DNA of 49,939 nt from DRKI01 sp011051875 (GTDB lineage: Bacteria; Desulfobacterota; Desulfobulbia; Desulfobulbales; Desulfobulbaceae), in the NCBI GenBank assembly GCA_026990385.1, contig JALXDL010000086.1:1-49939 (forward strand), written 5' to 3'. A program made the translations under genes and the position numbers. Below are positions 13,767 to 23,040 of the stretch, in pieces (the stretch's first letter is position 1; the number at the start of each line of letters is the position of its first letter). Under the pieces are notes generated by a model that worked only from the letters and a program-made list of their open reading frames with translations, searched no databases and had not been told where the DNA came from.

Positions 13767-16688
13767 ATGACCCAATTCGACATCGGTTCCACATACCACG
13801 GCTTCCTGCTCGAGCGCATGGAGACCATCGACGAGATCCGCTCCACGGTCTGCCTGTTCCGGCACCTTGTCCTCGGCACTCCTGCCCTGGCCATCAAGAA
13901 CGACGATGAAAACAAGACCTTCTGCATCGCCTTCCAGACCGTGCCCACCGATTCCACGGGCGTGGCGCACATCCTGGAACACTCGGTGCTCATGGGATCT
14001 AAAAAATACCCGGTCAAGGACGTGTTCGGCGAGATCAACAAGGGCGGGCTGATGACCTTTCTCAACGCCATGACCGGGTCCGATGCCACCTGGTATCCCT
14101 TCGCCACCAGGAACCTGAAGGAATATTTCAACATCATGGACGTCTACTGCGACGTCACCCTCCACCCCCTGCTCCTGGCCACCACCTTCGAGCAGGAGGG
14201 ATGGCACTACCACAAGGAGAGCCGCGAACAGCCCATCCAGTACCAGGGCGTGGTCTACAACGAGATGAAGGGCGCCTTCTCCGACCCCATCCGCTCCCTC
14301 TTCCACCACACCTTCCGCGGCCTGATGCCCGATTCCACCTATGCCCACGAATCGGGCGGCGACCCGCGCCACATCCCCGATCTCAGCTACGAGGAGTTTG
14401 TCGATTTCCACCGCCGCCACTACCACCCCTCCAACGGGTTTCTTTTTTTCTATGGCGATGCACCGCTGGAACAGGAGCTGGCCTACGTGGAGGAGAACTT
14501 CCTTGCCGCCTACGACCGGGCCGGGCAGCGGGCGGCCATCGAACCAGGGCGGGAGATCGACGAGCCGGTCTTCATCGAGGACAGCTACGGGGTTCAGCCG
14601 GGCAACGACCTTGCCGGCAAGACCTTTCTCGCCGTGGGCTCGGCCGTGGGCACGGTCCTTGACCGCCGCCGCAACGCCGCCTTCCAGATCATCGCCAACA
14701 TCCTCTTCAACTCCGACGGCTCACCGCTCAAGAAGGCGATCCTCGACCGCGGCCTGTGCAAGGACTTTGGCGGTGTCTTCCTGGCCAACTCCAGTTTCAA
14801 GACCCTGATGATGACCTACCTCATCGGTTCGGACCGGGAAAAACGGGATGATTTTCTCGACGTCTACCATGCGACCCTGGCCCGGATGGCCGACGAGGGA
14901 CTGGATCACGACCTGGTCCTCTCCGAGCTCAACAAGTACGAGTTCTCCATGCGCGAGGAGATGAACAAGGCGCAGCGGGGCCTCAACCTGATCGGCAAGG
15001 CCCTGCCCGCCATGCAGCACGGGGCCGATCCCTTCGAGGCCTTGCAGATGGAGGAGCTGCTGGCCGGTATCAGGAAGAGCGCGCTCGGCGAGCGCTATTT
15101 CGAGGACCTGATCCGCAGGTACCTGCTCGACAACCGGGCCACGGTGGTGGTCACCCTGCGGCCGGACCCGGAGCGGATCCGCAGGACCATGGAGATGGAG
15201 AGACAGCGGCTGCAGGAGTATGAAAAGACGCTCGATGAAGAGGGAATCGAGGAGCTGGTCCGCCACACCCGGGAACTGGTGGCCCTCCAGCACCGGCCCA
15301 ACGACGAAGAGGCGCTGCGCCTGCTGCCGCGGCTGGAGCTGGCCGACCTTTCGCCCGAGGTACCCTTCCACCGGGCAATCGAAAAAAAAGTGGCCGGCCG
15401 GCCCCTGATCCACAGCGACCTGGACACCAACTCCATTGTCTACTTCGACCTGGGATTCGACTGCTCCTGCCTGGGCGAGGAACACCTCCCCTTTCTCGAC
15501 CTCTTTGCCACCATCGTCACCGAGATCGGCACCAGCAGGCTGGGATACATGGAGTTTGCCAAGAAACTCAACATCTGCACCGGCGGCTTCAACCATTCCT
15601 TCACCACCTACATCCCGATGCAGGAGACCGGCGTCACCCCCATGCTCTGGTTCCACGTCAAGGCCCTGGCCGCCTTTCTCGAACAGGCCACCGGGCTGAT
15701 AAGCGAGGTCTTCCACTCCCTGAGCCTCGAGGACCGGGAGCAGATCCGCAAGATCGTGCAGCGGGAGTTCGCCTGGGCGGAGCACTCGGTGCAGAGCGAG
15801 GGCTATGGCCTGGCGTCGACCCGGGTCTTTTCCCACCTGGGCCCGGCCGGCCGCTACAGCGAGTACGTGAGCGGCGCCACCGCCTACCTGGCCCTCAAGG
15901 AGCTGGCCCGGGACTATGACGCGCGGGAGGAACGGTTCCTCGCCACCCTGGAGGAGATACGCTCACTCCTCTTCAGCCGCCAGGGACTCACCCTGTCCGT
16001 GGCCTGCAGCGCCGGGGAACGGGGCGAATTCGAGCGCCTGGCGCAGGGGTTGCTGAACGGCCTGCCGCCCGGCTCCGGGATACAGGTAGAGCCGGCCTTC
16101 GCGGAAACCCCCAGGAACCAGGGATTCTGCACCTCTGCTGAGGTTGTCTACAACATCCAGGGGTGCAACCTGTTTCCGGACAAAACCCTCTACAACGGCC
16201 ATTTCGAGACCCTGAAAACGTGGCTTTCCCGCGACTATCTCTGGAACACGGTGCGGCAGGTGGGCGGCGCCTATGGCTGCTTTATCCAGTTCAATCACGT
16301 CACCGGCAACTTTGCCGTGATCAGCTACCGCGATCCCCAGGTGGCAAAGACCTTTGAGGCCTATGACGCCATCGAGGAACGGATCAGGAACATGGAGGTC
16401 CCGGCACCGGCGCTCCGGCAGCTCATCGTCGGTACCTATGGCAAGTTCACCCCGCACCAGGGCCCGCCGGGCCGCGCGGCCACGGCCCGCAACGAGCTCC
16501 TGACCGGGATCACGCCGGAATTCAAGCAGGCCCGTATCCGCGAGATCCTGGCAACAACGGACAGGCATCTGCGTGATTTCGCTCCATTTTTCCGTAGACT
16601 GCGCAAAGAGGGCTACCGGGCCTCCATCGGCAACTCGGCCCTGATCCGGGAGAACCGCGACCTGTTCGACGATATCATGGAGCTGTAG
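13767..16688 (+). CDS. M16C metallopeptidase (presequence protease-like)
   Basis: This 973-residue protein is a double-repeat M16C zinc peptidase of the PreP/Cym1 type, which degrades short peptides inside a closed chamber. The inverted zinc motif is HILEH (His68, Glu71, His72), and the downstream glutamate region is YNEMKGAFSDP near residue 165. The central helical linker (about residues 450-520) joins the two halves, and the length agrees with the family. No signal peptide is seen, so it is probably cytosolic. It begins 88 nt after dtd and converges on the DUF1992 gene. Confidence 0.92.
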   Translation: MTQFDIGSTYHGFLLERMETIDEIRSTVCLFRHLVLGTPALAIKNDDENKTFCIAFQTVPTDSTGVAHILEHSVLMGSKKYPVKDVFGEINKGGLMTFLNAMTGSDATWYPFATRNLKEYFNIMDVYCDVTLHPLLLATTFEQEGWHYHKESREQPIQYQGVVYNEMKGAFSDPIRSLFHHTFRGLMPDSTYAHESGGDPRHIPDLSYEEFVDFHRRHYHPSNGFLFFYGDAPLEQELAYVEENFLAAYDRAGQRAAIEPGREIDEPVFIEDSYGVQPGNDLAGKTFLAVGSAVGTVLDRRRNAAFQIIANILFNSDGSPLKKAILDRGLCKDFGGVFLANSSFKTLMMTYLIGSDREKRDDFLDVYHATLARMADEGLDHDLVLSELNKYEFSMREEMNKAQRGLNLIGKALPAMQHGADPFEALQMEELLAGIRKSALGERYFEDLIRRYLLDNRATVVVTLRPDPERIRRTMEMERQRLQEYEKTLDEEGIEELVRHTRELVALQHRPNDEEALRLLPRLELADLSPEVPFHRAIEKKVAGRPLIHSDLDTNSIVYFDLGFDCSCLGEEHLPFLDLFATIVTEIGTSRLGYMEFAKKLNICTGGFNHSFTTYIPMQETGVTPMLWFHVKALAAFLEQATGLISEVFHSLSLEDREQIRKIVQREFAWAEHSVQSEGYGLASTRVFSHLGPAGRYSEYVSGATAYLALKELARDYDAREERFLATLEEIRSLLFSRQGLTLSVACSAGERGEFERLAQGLLNGLPPGSGIQVEPAFAETPRNQGFCTSAEVVYNIQGCNLFPDKTLYNGHFETLKTWLSRDYLWNTVRQVGGAYGCFIQFNHVTGNFAVISYRDPQVAKTFEAYDAIEERIRNMEVPAPALRQLIVGTYGKFTPHQGPPGRAATARNELLTGITPEFKQARIREILATTDRHLRDFAPFFRRLRKEGYRASIGNSALIRENRDLFDDIMEL

Positions 16689-16753
16689 AGAAGGCCGCAG
16701 GGAGGAGGCCGCAGGACGCCGGTCATGGAGAGGTTGCCACCCTTCCCTGCCCT

Positions 16754-17122
16754 TTACAGCCTGTTCACCACCTTGTCATAATAAGGGGAATCCATGTCCA
16801 CCTGCAGCTTCTTGCCCATCCGCATCTCCAGCTTGAACTTCAGGTAATTGAGCCGTTTGAGCTGCCGGTACTTTTCCCTCTCGTCGGTGGCATGGGCAAG
16901 CAGCTCCTCGGTGTTGACGATCTCCCTGCGCAGGGCGACCTCCTCCGGGATGTAGCCTGCATTCTTCAGGATCCGGTAGCCCATGCGCAGCTCCGGCGGC
17001 ACATGCTTCATGTCGTCCTCTGGCATGGGCCGGTTCTTCCAGTGGCTGAGATCAGCCATGTTCCCCTCTTCGATCGCCTGCCGGATCTTGCGCTCGGCAA
17101 TCCAGTTGAGTGCGGTCATCAT
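16754..17122 (-). CDS. DUF1992 (DnaJ-homologue subfamily C member 28-like) protein
   Basis: The 122-residue protein matches the DUF1992 pattern: AERKIRQAIEEGNMADLSHWKNRPMP at the start, then RMGYRILKNAGYIPEEVALRREI, and a charged helical C-terminus. The biochemical role is not established. I place the start at the ATG at 17122 (MMTALNWIAERK), because it follows an AGGGGTGG-like site and the upstream extension of 22 residues shows no family similarity. It is a single gene between two others, convergent with the M16 peptidase. Confidence 0.85.
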   Translation of the reverse strand: MMTALNWIAERKIRQAIEEGNMADLSHWKNRPMPEDDMKHVPPELRMGYRILKNAGYIPEEVALRREIVNTEELLAHATDEREKYRQLKRLNYLKFKLEMRMGKKLQVDMDSPYYDKVVNRL

Positions 17123-17348
17123 CGTCGCCACCCCTGACTGCTTCCCGGGTCTGTGCATACAAAACCGTCGTCCTGCGGCGGCCAGCATGGACAGCAGCCT
17201 GCCGACCCGGCGGTTTTTTTCCGGGAACTATCTGTAAAATTACTGTATATTCAATAAGTTAAACAGGAAACACCGGTCCACGGCAGGCCTGCAGAGCGAT
17301 CCCCTGTGCCCAGGCTACCTACCGTCTTGAGGATATGAAAACAACGGG

Positions 17349-18974
17349 TCATGCATCCTGTGACCGGTTACCCACCCGCTGCAGGACCGTATCGTGCCTG
17401 AAATGGAGGTCATCACGCTGTGGATAGTCGACCATGTAGTGCAGGCCGCGCGACTCCTTGCGGCTGCGGGCGGAGCGGACTATCAGCTCGGCGAGGATTG
17501 CGATGTTCCGCAACTCCACCAGGTCCGGAGTCAGCAGGTAATCGTGGAAATGTTCCCGTATCTCGGAAATAATGGGATCCAGTCTCTGTTCCACCAACTG
17601 CAGTCGTTTTTCCCTGCGTACGATGCCGACATAGTTCCACATCAACCGTCGGATCTGGTCCCAGTTATGACTGATCAGGACATTCTCTTCAATGGACCTG
17701 GCCTTGCCGACCCGCCACTCCGGGACATCCACTCTTTCCTGTGCCTGGATCGTCGGCCAGTTTTCATGCAGCCAGATTGCGGCGCGATGGGCAAAGACCA
17801 CGGCCTCCAGCAGGGAGTTGGATGCAAGACGATTGGCGCCATGGAGCCCGGTGCACGCGGTCTCACCGAGGGAAAGCAGGTTGTGCAGCGATGTGCAGCC
17901 CCAGCTGTCCACCTGGACCCCGCCGCACATGTAGTGGGCCGCCGGAACCACCGGGATGGGCTCCCTGGTGATATCCACGCCATACCTTTTACAGGTTTCA
18001 TAGATGGTCGGAAACCGTTCCCTGATAAATTCCGCTGGCCGGTGACTGATATCCAGGTACACACAATCGGCGCCGCTCTTTTTCATTTCCGCGTCAATGG
18101 CCCTTGCCACCGCATCCCGGGTGGCAAGGTCTCCCCGCTCGTCATAGCGATGCATAAAGGTCTCGCCGTGCCCGTCGACCAGTATTCCGCCTTCGCCCCG
18201 CACCGCCTCGGAGATCAGGAAATTCTTGGCAATGGGATTGTAGAAGCAGGTGGGGTGGAACTGGACAAATTCGAGATTCGCCACCCTGGCCCCGGCCCTG
18301 TATGCCATGGCCACCCCATCACCGGTGGCGATGTCCGGGTTGGTCGTGTAGAGATAGACCTTGCCGCAGCCGCCCGTACACAGTACGGTGACCCTGGCCA
18401 GCCTGGTCTCCACATCACCTGTCCTGCGATTGAGCACATAAGCACCCAGGCAGCGGTCACCGTCCCCGGCCAGATTCCTGCCCCTGGCCCTGGATTCCAT
18501 CAGGAGGTCGATGGCCAGGTGGTTTTCCAGGACCTCGATGTTCGGATTTTCCGCCACCTGTGCCAGCAGGGCCTTTTCGATCTCCCTGCCCGTGAGATCA
18601 AAGGCATGGGCCACCCGGCGCACCGAATGGCCACCCTCCATGCCCAGATCGAACTCTTCGCCGGCCCTGCCCTTCTTGAACCTGACCCCGAGCTCCATCA
18701 GTTCCCTCACCCTGGCCGGACCATCCTGGACCACCAGCCGGACCACATCCTCGCGGCACAGCCCGTCCCCTGACCGGAGCGTATCCGCAACATGGGCCTC
18801 GGGCGAATCTTCGGCCGACAGCACGGCGGCAATGCCCCCCTGGGCCAGGTTGGTCGCCGTATCGGCCCGCGCCTTCTTGGTCACCAGGACAACGCGGCAC
18901 AAGTCTGCCACCTTGAGAGCAAAAGACAGCCCGGCCACCCCGCTTCCGATCACCAACACTCCCGAACAGTACAT
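17349..18974 (-). CDS. nadB: L-aspartate oxidase
   Basis: NadB oxidises L-aspartate to iminoaspartate, the first step of de novo NAD synthesis; in anaerobes fumarate can be the electron acceptor. The 541-residue flavoprotein has the FAD-binding VIGSGVAGLSFALKVAD motif near residue 8, the NLAQGGIAAV segment, EGGHSVRRVAHAFDLTG, and the substrate-domain HYMCGGVQVDSWGCTSLHNLLSLGETACTGLHG split over the active-site region. It diverges from parA, with a parS site between. nadA and nadC are not in the window. Confidence 0.95.
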   Translation of the reverse strand: MYCSGVLVIGSGVAGLSFALKVADLCRVVLVTKKARADTATNLAQGGIAAVLSAEDSPEAHVADTLRSGDGLCREDVVRLVVQDGPARVRELMELGVRFKKGRAGEEFDLGMEGGHSVRRVAHAFDLTGREIEKALLAQVAENPNIEVLENHLAIDLLMESRARGRNLAGDGDRCLGAYVLNRRTGDVETRLARVTVLCTGGCGKVYLYTTNPDIATGDGVAMAYRAGARVANLEFVQFHPTCFYNPIAKNFLISEAVRGEGGILVDGHGETFMHRYDERGDLATRDAVARAIDAEMKKSGADCVYLDISHRPAEFIRERFPTIYETCKRYGVDITREPIPVVPAAHYMCGGVQVDSWGCTSLHNLLSLGETACTGLHGANRLASNSLLEAVVFAHRAAIWLHENWPTIQAQERVDVPEWRVGKARSIEENVLISHNWDQIRRLMWNYVGIVRREKRLQLVEQRLDPIISEIREHFHDYLLTPDLVELRNIAILAELIVRSARSRKESRGLHYMVDYPQRDDLHFRHDTVLQRVGNRSQDA

Positions 18975-19018
18975 CCTGTTTCCACTCCCCGGCCCTGCAT
19001 CGTTGTTGGCAGGGCGAA

Positions 19019-19034
19019 TGTTTCACGTGAAACA
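19019..19034. promoter_or_regulatory. parS centromere site
   Basis: The 16-bp palindrome TGTTTCACGTGAAACA is an exact match to the consensus bacterial parS site that ParB binds. It lies 79 nt upstream of parA, in the divergent region with nadB. Confidence 0.95.
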
Positions 19035-19112
19035 TTGAGAAAAAAGTTCACCGACCAGAAAGAGTGTAGTATACTTTCGCGAAACAGGTCAACCAGGGAA
19101 CGGTGAAGAGAT

Positions 19113-19889
19113 ATGAAAAAAATCAAAGCCAAGGTTGTGGCGCTGGCAAACCAGAAGGGCGGGGTAGGGAAGACAACCACGGCCATCAACCTCTCCGCTG
19201 TCCTTGCGGCCAAGGGCAAGAGGGTCCTGCTGGTGGACTCGGATCCCCAGGGTAACGCGTCCAGTGGTGTCGGCGTCTTCCAGACCAGCGATGACCGGAA
19301 TATCTACCAGTGTTACATGAACAATGCCGATGCCGTGGACTGCATCGTGGAAACCAGGCTGAAAAACCTGTCGGTCCTGCCGGCATCCATTGACCTGGTC
19401 GGTGTGGAGGTCGAGCTTATCTCGTTGAAAAATCGAGAAAAACAACTAAAAACAATCCTCCGGCCGCTCCATGACCGATACCACTACATCATCATCGACT
19501 GCCCTCCTTCCCTGGGACTACTCACCCTCAACTCGCTGACCGCCGCTGACTCGGTACTTATCCCTCTGCAGTGTGAATACTTTGCCCTGGAGGGACTGGC
19601 ACAGCTCATCAACACCATCCGCGGGGTGAAAAAACGGCTCAACCCGGGGCTCTATATCGAGGGACTGCTGATGACCATGTACGACCGGCGCAACCGGCTG
19701 ACCCACCAGGTGGCCAGTGAAATCAAGAACCATTTCAACGACCAGGTATACAAGACGGTGATTCCCAGGAATGTCCGTTTGAGCGAAAGCCCGAGTCACG
19801 GCAAGACCATCATCGAGTATGACCGGAGCTGTGCCGGCGCCAAGGCCTACACCAAGCTGGGAAACGAATTCATTCGACGGAGCAGATAG
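19113..19889 (+). CDS. parA: Chromosome-partitioning ATPase ParA/Soj
   Basis: ParA is a Walker-type ATPase that moves ParB-parS complexes over the nucleoid. The 258-residue protein has the deviant Walker A KGGVGKTT (residues 15-22), DSDPQGNASSG near residue 43 and the Walker B-type IIIDCPPSLGLLT. The length and the absence of an N-terminal HTH domain fit chromosomal Soj-type proteins. It is followed by parB after 4 nt and preceded by a perfect parS. Confidence 0.97.
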   Translation: MKKIKAKVVALANQKGGVGKTTTAINLSAVLAAKGKRVLLVDSDPQGNASSGVGVFQTSDDRNIYQCYMNNADAVDCIVETRLKNLSVLPASIDLVGVEVELISLKNREKQLKTILRPLHDRYHYIIIDCPPSLGLLTLNSLTAADSVLIPLQCEYFALEGLAQLINTIRGVKKRLNPGLYIEGLLMTMYDRRNRLTHQVASEIKNHFNDQVYKTVIPRNVRLSESPSHGKTIIEYDRSCAGAKAYTKLGNEFIRRSR

Positions 19890-19893
19890 GATC

Positions 19894-20772
19894 ATGGGAA
19901 AGAAGAGTGTGCTGGGCAGGGGCGTGGGGGCGCTGTTGCCCGCCGACCTGGACCAGGCTGAGGAAGAGAGGTTTTTTCTGTGCGATATTGACAAGATAAA
20001 ACCGAACCCCAACCAGCCCCGCAGCTACTTTGACGAGGAGAAGCTCAACTCGCTGGCCGAATCAATCCGCGAGCGGGGTGTCATCCAGCCACTCCTGGTC
20101 GCAAAGGCCAAGGGAAACCGGTACGACCTGATAGCGGGCGAACGGAGACTGCGGGCGGCCAGGATCGCCGGCGTCGACGAGGTGCCGGTGGTATTGATGG
20201 ATACCGACTCAGACAACGAGTCCCTGGAACTGGCGCTGATCGAGAATATCCAGCGCCAGGACCTCAATCCCATTGAAGAGGCCACCGCCTACTCGCGGCT
20301 GATCCACGAGTTCAACCTGACCCAGGAGGAGGTGGCGGCCAAGGTGGGGCGCAAGCGGTCCACCATCACCAATGTCCTGCGCCTGCTCAAGCTGCCGCGC
20401 CCGCTCCAGGACGATGTTGTCGCGGGCCGAATCAGCGAGGGGCATGCCCGGGTCCTGCTCCGTCTCAAGGATGACCAGGACAGGATGTGGGAGATAAGGG
20501 ACCGGATCGTCAACGAGGATATCTCGGTCCGGGAGGCCGAGCGGCTGTGCAGAAAAAAGAAGGCCGCAAAACCGGTCCGCAGCAAGCCGGCGAAAACCAT
20601 GGACAGCGACGAGCTGCCCCAGACCTACTGCAAGGCCCTGACCAACCAGATCACCAACTACCTGAACACCAAGGTCCGCATTGTCCAAAACGGTTCCAGG
20701 GGAAAACTGGAGATCGAGTACTATTCCAGTGACGACCTGGACCGGCTGGTAAGCCTGCTGTCGGGATCGTGA
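19894..20772 (+). CDS. parB: ParB partition protein
   Basis: ParB binds parS, uses CTP to slide, and spreads around the site. The 292-residue protein begins MGKKSVLGRGVGALLP, has the N-terminal CTP-binding motifs (NPNQPRSYFDEE, then GERRLRAARIAG near residue 87), the HTH with LTQEEVAAKVGRKRSTITNVLRLL near residues 143-167, and a C-terminal dimer domain. I use the ATG at 19894, which matches the conserved family start, and not an upstream in-frame ATG at 19819 that would overlap parA by 71 nt. Confidence 0.97.
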   Translation: MGKKSVLGRGVGALLPADLDQAEEERFFLCDIDKIKPNPNQPRSYFDEEKLNSLAESIRERGVIQPLLVAKAKGNRYDLIAGERRLRAARIAGVDEVPVVLMDTDSDNESLELALIENIQRQDLNPIEEATAYSRLIHEFNLTQEEVAAKVGRKRSTITNVLRLLKLPRPLQDDVVAGRISEGHARVLLRLKDDQDRMWEIRDRIVNEDISVREAERLCRKKKAAKPVRSKPAKTMDSDELPQTYCKALTNQITNYLNTKVRIVQNGSRGKLEIEYYSSDDLDRLVSLLSGS

Positions 20773-20868
20773 CAGGTTGAGTCTATTTTGTCTTGACCAC
20801 GGAAAAAATGAAAAAACAATTAGTTACTGCTGCTGACGTGGTTTGCGGATTCTGAAAGGGGTATTTTC

Positions 20869-21180
20869 ATGGCGCTGATGCAGATTACCATTATCCCGGT
20901 GGGAACAGGGTCGACCTCGGTGGGGCGTTTTGTTGCCGACGTGCAGCTCCTGCTGGAAAAAGAGGGGGTGGAATATGCCCTCAATGACATGGGAACAGAG
21001 ATCTACGGGACGCCGACCGAGCTGTTTGCGCTGGCAGCCAGGATCCACGAAGAACCGTTCAGGCAGGGCGCCGAACGGGTGGTTACCCAGATCGTGATCG
21101 ACGACCGCAGGGACCTGGACCGCCACATCGGTGATAAACAGCGGGCTGTGCGCAGGAGGCTTGAAAATGAAGAGAGGTGA
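20869..21180 (+). CDS. MTH1187-family thiamine-binding protein
   Basis: The 103-residue protein has the ferredoxin-like MTH1187/YkoF pattern: MQITIIPVGTGSTSVGRFVAD, then VEYALNDMGTEIYG and the closing charged helix. Members bind thiamine or its pyrimidine, and the role here is likely in thiamine salvage or transport; no transport genes are next to it. It overlaps the next small gene by 14 nt, so the two are probably one transcript. Confidence 0.85.
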   Translation: MALMQITIIPVGTGSTSVGRFVADVQLLLEKEGVEYALNDMGTEIYGTPTELFALAARIHEEPFRQGAERVVTQIVIDDRRDLDRHIGDKQRAVRRRLENEER

Positions 21181-21319
21181 GCGCAGCATCCGGAGGACCC
21201 CCCTGGTGCTCTTGGCGCTGTTTGTTCTCCTCTGGCTGACCGGCATCAACCTGGGCGAGCCGGGCCGGGTCCTTGAGCAGGCAAAGTCGATCTGCCTGGC
21301 CTGTATCGGCATAGGGTAG
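21167..21319 (+). CDS. CD1871A-family small CXXC membrane protein
   Basis: The 50-residue protein has one hydrophobic segment (TPLVLLALFVLLWLTGI) and a C-terminal CLACIG CXXC motif, matching the small CD1871A-type family. These genes are commonly found beside NapH-like 4Fe-4S membrane proteins, as here. The start at ATG 21167 has a perfect AGGAGG at 21154-21159. It overlaps the previous gene. A redox or electron-transfer partner role is inferred from context only. Confidence 0.75.
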   Translation: MKRGERSIRRTPLVLLALFVLLWLTGINLGEPGRVLEQAKSICLACIGIG

Positions 21320-21323
21320 GGTG

Positions 21324-22214
21324 ATGGAAATCATACGCAAATGGAGCCAGGCGATCTGGCTCCTACTGGTCAACGGATTCTGGGGGTTCCCGGTCACCGG
21401 AAACCTCTACCAGGGACCGCTCAAGGTCATCTGTTCACCTGGCCTCAACTGCTACTCCTGTCCGGCCGCCACGACCTACTGTCCCATCGGCAGCCTGCAG
21501 CAACTGCTGCTGGGCATCCGTTTTTCCATCGAGAGCGGCAGGTACTACATGGGAGCCTTTGTCGTCGGCACCATGGGGATCATCGGGGCAACGGCTGGCC
21601 GGTTCATCTGCGGATGGGCCTGTCCCTTCGGGCTGTACCAGGAACTGCTCCACCGCATACCGTCGAGAAAATTTTCCATCCCGCCGATCCTCAACGGATT
21701 AAAATACCTCTTTCTGGTCTTCTTTGTTATAGTGCTTCCCTTGGTTCTGGTTGACGACTTCGGCCTGGGCAAGCCCTGGTTCTGTAAGTATGTCTGCCCG
21801 GCCGGGACCCTGGAGGCCGGGATTCCCATGGTCCTGCTGCAGCCGGACCTGCGCACGACCCTTGGCTGGCTCTATGTCAACAAGATCGGTCTCCTGGTCC
21901 TCTTTTCCGCCTGGTCGGTCCTGGCCAGCAGGCCGTTCTGCCGCACCACCTGTCCATTGGGCGCGTTCTACGGCCTGTTCAACCGGGTCAGCCTGGTGAA
22001 GATCCGCCTGGACAGGGATGCATGCACCTCCTGCGGCGCCTGCCACGCCGTCTGCCCGGTGGAGATCAGGATCAACGAGACACCTGGCAGCAGCGAATGC
22101 ATCAACTGCCTGCGCTGCCTGAGCGAGGCATGCCGGTTTGATGCCCTGTCCCTTGAAGTGGCCGGTTTTCCGCTGCGAAGCAGGTCGGTCAGCAAAGCCA
22201 ATGTCAGCAACTGA
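21324..22214 (+). CDS. NapH/MauN-type 4Fe-4S membrane protein
   Basis: This 296-residue integral membrane protein carries electrons between the quinone pool and soluble or periplasmic partners. It has several transmembrane helices with the conserved NCYSCP and CGWACPFG Cys clusters, CKYVCPAGTLEAG, CRTTCPLGAFYG, and a C-terminal 2x[4Fe-4S] ferredoxin domain with CTSCGACHAVCP and CINCLRCLSEAC. I take the ATG at 21324, though a GTG one codon earlier is possible. It follows the CXXC protein immediately. Confidence 0.88.
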   Translation: MEIIRKWSQAIWLLLVNGFWGFPVTGNLYQGPLKVICSPGLNCYSCPAATTYCPIGSLQQLLLGIRFSIESGRYYMGAFVVGTMGIIGATAGRFICGWACPFGLYQELLHRIPSRKFSIPPILNGLKYLFLVFFVIVLPLVLVDDFGLGKPWFCKYVCPAGTLEAGIPMVLLQPDLRTTLGWLYVNKIGLLVLFSAWSVLASRPFCRTTCPLGAFYGLFNRVSLVKIRLDRDACTSCGACHAVCPVEIRINETPGSSECINCLRCLSEACRFDALSLEVAGFPLRSRSVSKANVSN

Positions 22215-22224
22215 AAACTACTGT

Positions 22225-22689
22225 ATGAAACCAACACGACTCCTGCTTGTTCTCTGTATCCTGGGCCTGCTTCTCACCACCGCTACCGTGGCCGCGGCCG
22301 AGATGGTGGCGGTTGCCAGCGACAATGTCAATCTGCGCTCGGGGCCGGGTACAAAGTACAAGGTGACCTGGAAACTGGGATCAGGATTCCCGCTCAAGGT
22401 CCTGAAGCGGAAAGGGGACTGGCTGCGCGTGCAGGACTTCGAGGGCACCATCGGCTGGATCAGCTCCAAGGTGGTGAACAGGACCCCGCACATGATTGTC
22501 AAGGTGAACCGCAAATCGAAAAAACGGATCAATGTGCGCAGCGGGCCGGGAACCAGGTTCCGGATCGTGGCCAAGGCCTATTACGGGGTGGTTTTCAGGA
22601 CCCTGGAGCAGAAGAACGGCTGGGTCAGGGTCCGCCACGAGAAGGGTGTCAGCGGCTGGATAAAACGAAGCCTGCTGTGGGGATTCTGA
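22225..22689 (+). CDS. Secreted protein with two bacterial SH3 domains
   Basis: The 154-residue protein has an N-terminal signal peptide (MKPTRLLLVLCILGLLLTT, cleavage probably after VAAA) and two SH3b repeats, each with the NVNLRSGPGTKYK / INVRSGPGTRFR signature and a GWISS or GWIKRSL end. Such domains bind cell-wall peptides. The start is ATG 22225, 10 nt after the Fe-S protein's stop. A periplasmic or envelope role is likely, with no enzymatic domain. Confidence 0.85.
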   Translation: MKPTRLLLVLCILGLLLTTATVAAAEMVAVASDNVNLRSGPGTKYKVTWKLGSGFPLKVLKRKGDWLRVQDFEGTIGWISSKVVNRTPHMIVKVNRKSKKRINVRSGPGTRFRIVAKAYYGVVFRTLEQKNGWVRVRHEKGVSGWIKRSLLWGF

Positions 22690-22700
22690 ATCCTCTGTCC

Positions 22701-22805
22701 GCAAGCGGTCACAGGCAGGGTACCCATCTGCACGCGTTCGAACCTCACAATATACGGGGTGTAGTCGATCACGCGCAGCGGTGCCACCCTGCAGCCGCTT
22801 ACAGG
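22701..22805. repeat. Dispersed intergenic repeat, copy A, with inverted ends
   Basis: The block contains AAGCGGTCACAGGC, CATCTGCACGCG, TTCGAACCT and CAATATACGGGGTGTA. Its left end resembles the reverse complement of its right end (ACCCTGCAGCCGCTTACAGG, 22786-22805), so it can fold as a long imperfect hairpin. Related copies are at 46350-46410 and, degenerate, 37777-37805. Confidence 0.65.
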
Positions 22806-22933
22806 TCCTGTGCTGATCCCGGGCAGTGTACCCCGTGCTCGGTTACCTGTTTTCAGTTGCAGATGGAGGACAACTCGATTCGGGGCCACGAAAAACGCCG
22901 CCCCCGGACAAGGTCTGAGGGCGGCGGCGTATG

Positions 22934-23026
22934 TGGCGGAGAGAGAGGGATTCGAACCCTCGGTGGAGTGTAACCCCCACACTCGCTTAGCAGGCGAGCA
23001 CCATCGGCCAGCTCGGTCATCTCTCC
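22934..23026 (-). tRNA. tRNA-Ser (anticodon GCT)
   Basis: On the minus strand the 93-nt sequence begins GGAGAGATGACCGAG, has a long variable arm, the anticodon in CTGCTAAG, a GGTTCGAATCC T-arm and an encoded CCA. Acceptor stem GGAGAGA/TCTCTCC is perfect. Confidence 0.95.
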
Positions 23027-23040
23027 GTTTGGTCGGGTCC

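Noticed and set aside
17394..18773. 459-residue plus-strand frame opposite nadB
   Set aside because: Antisense shadow; nadB has clear family motifs.
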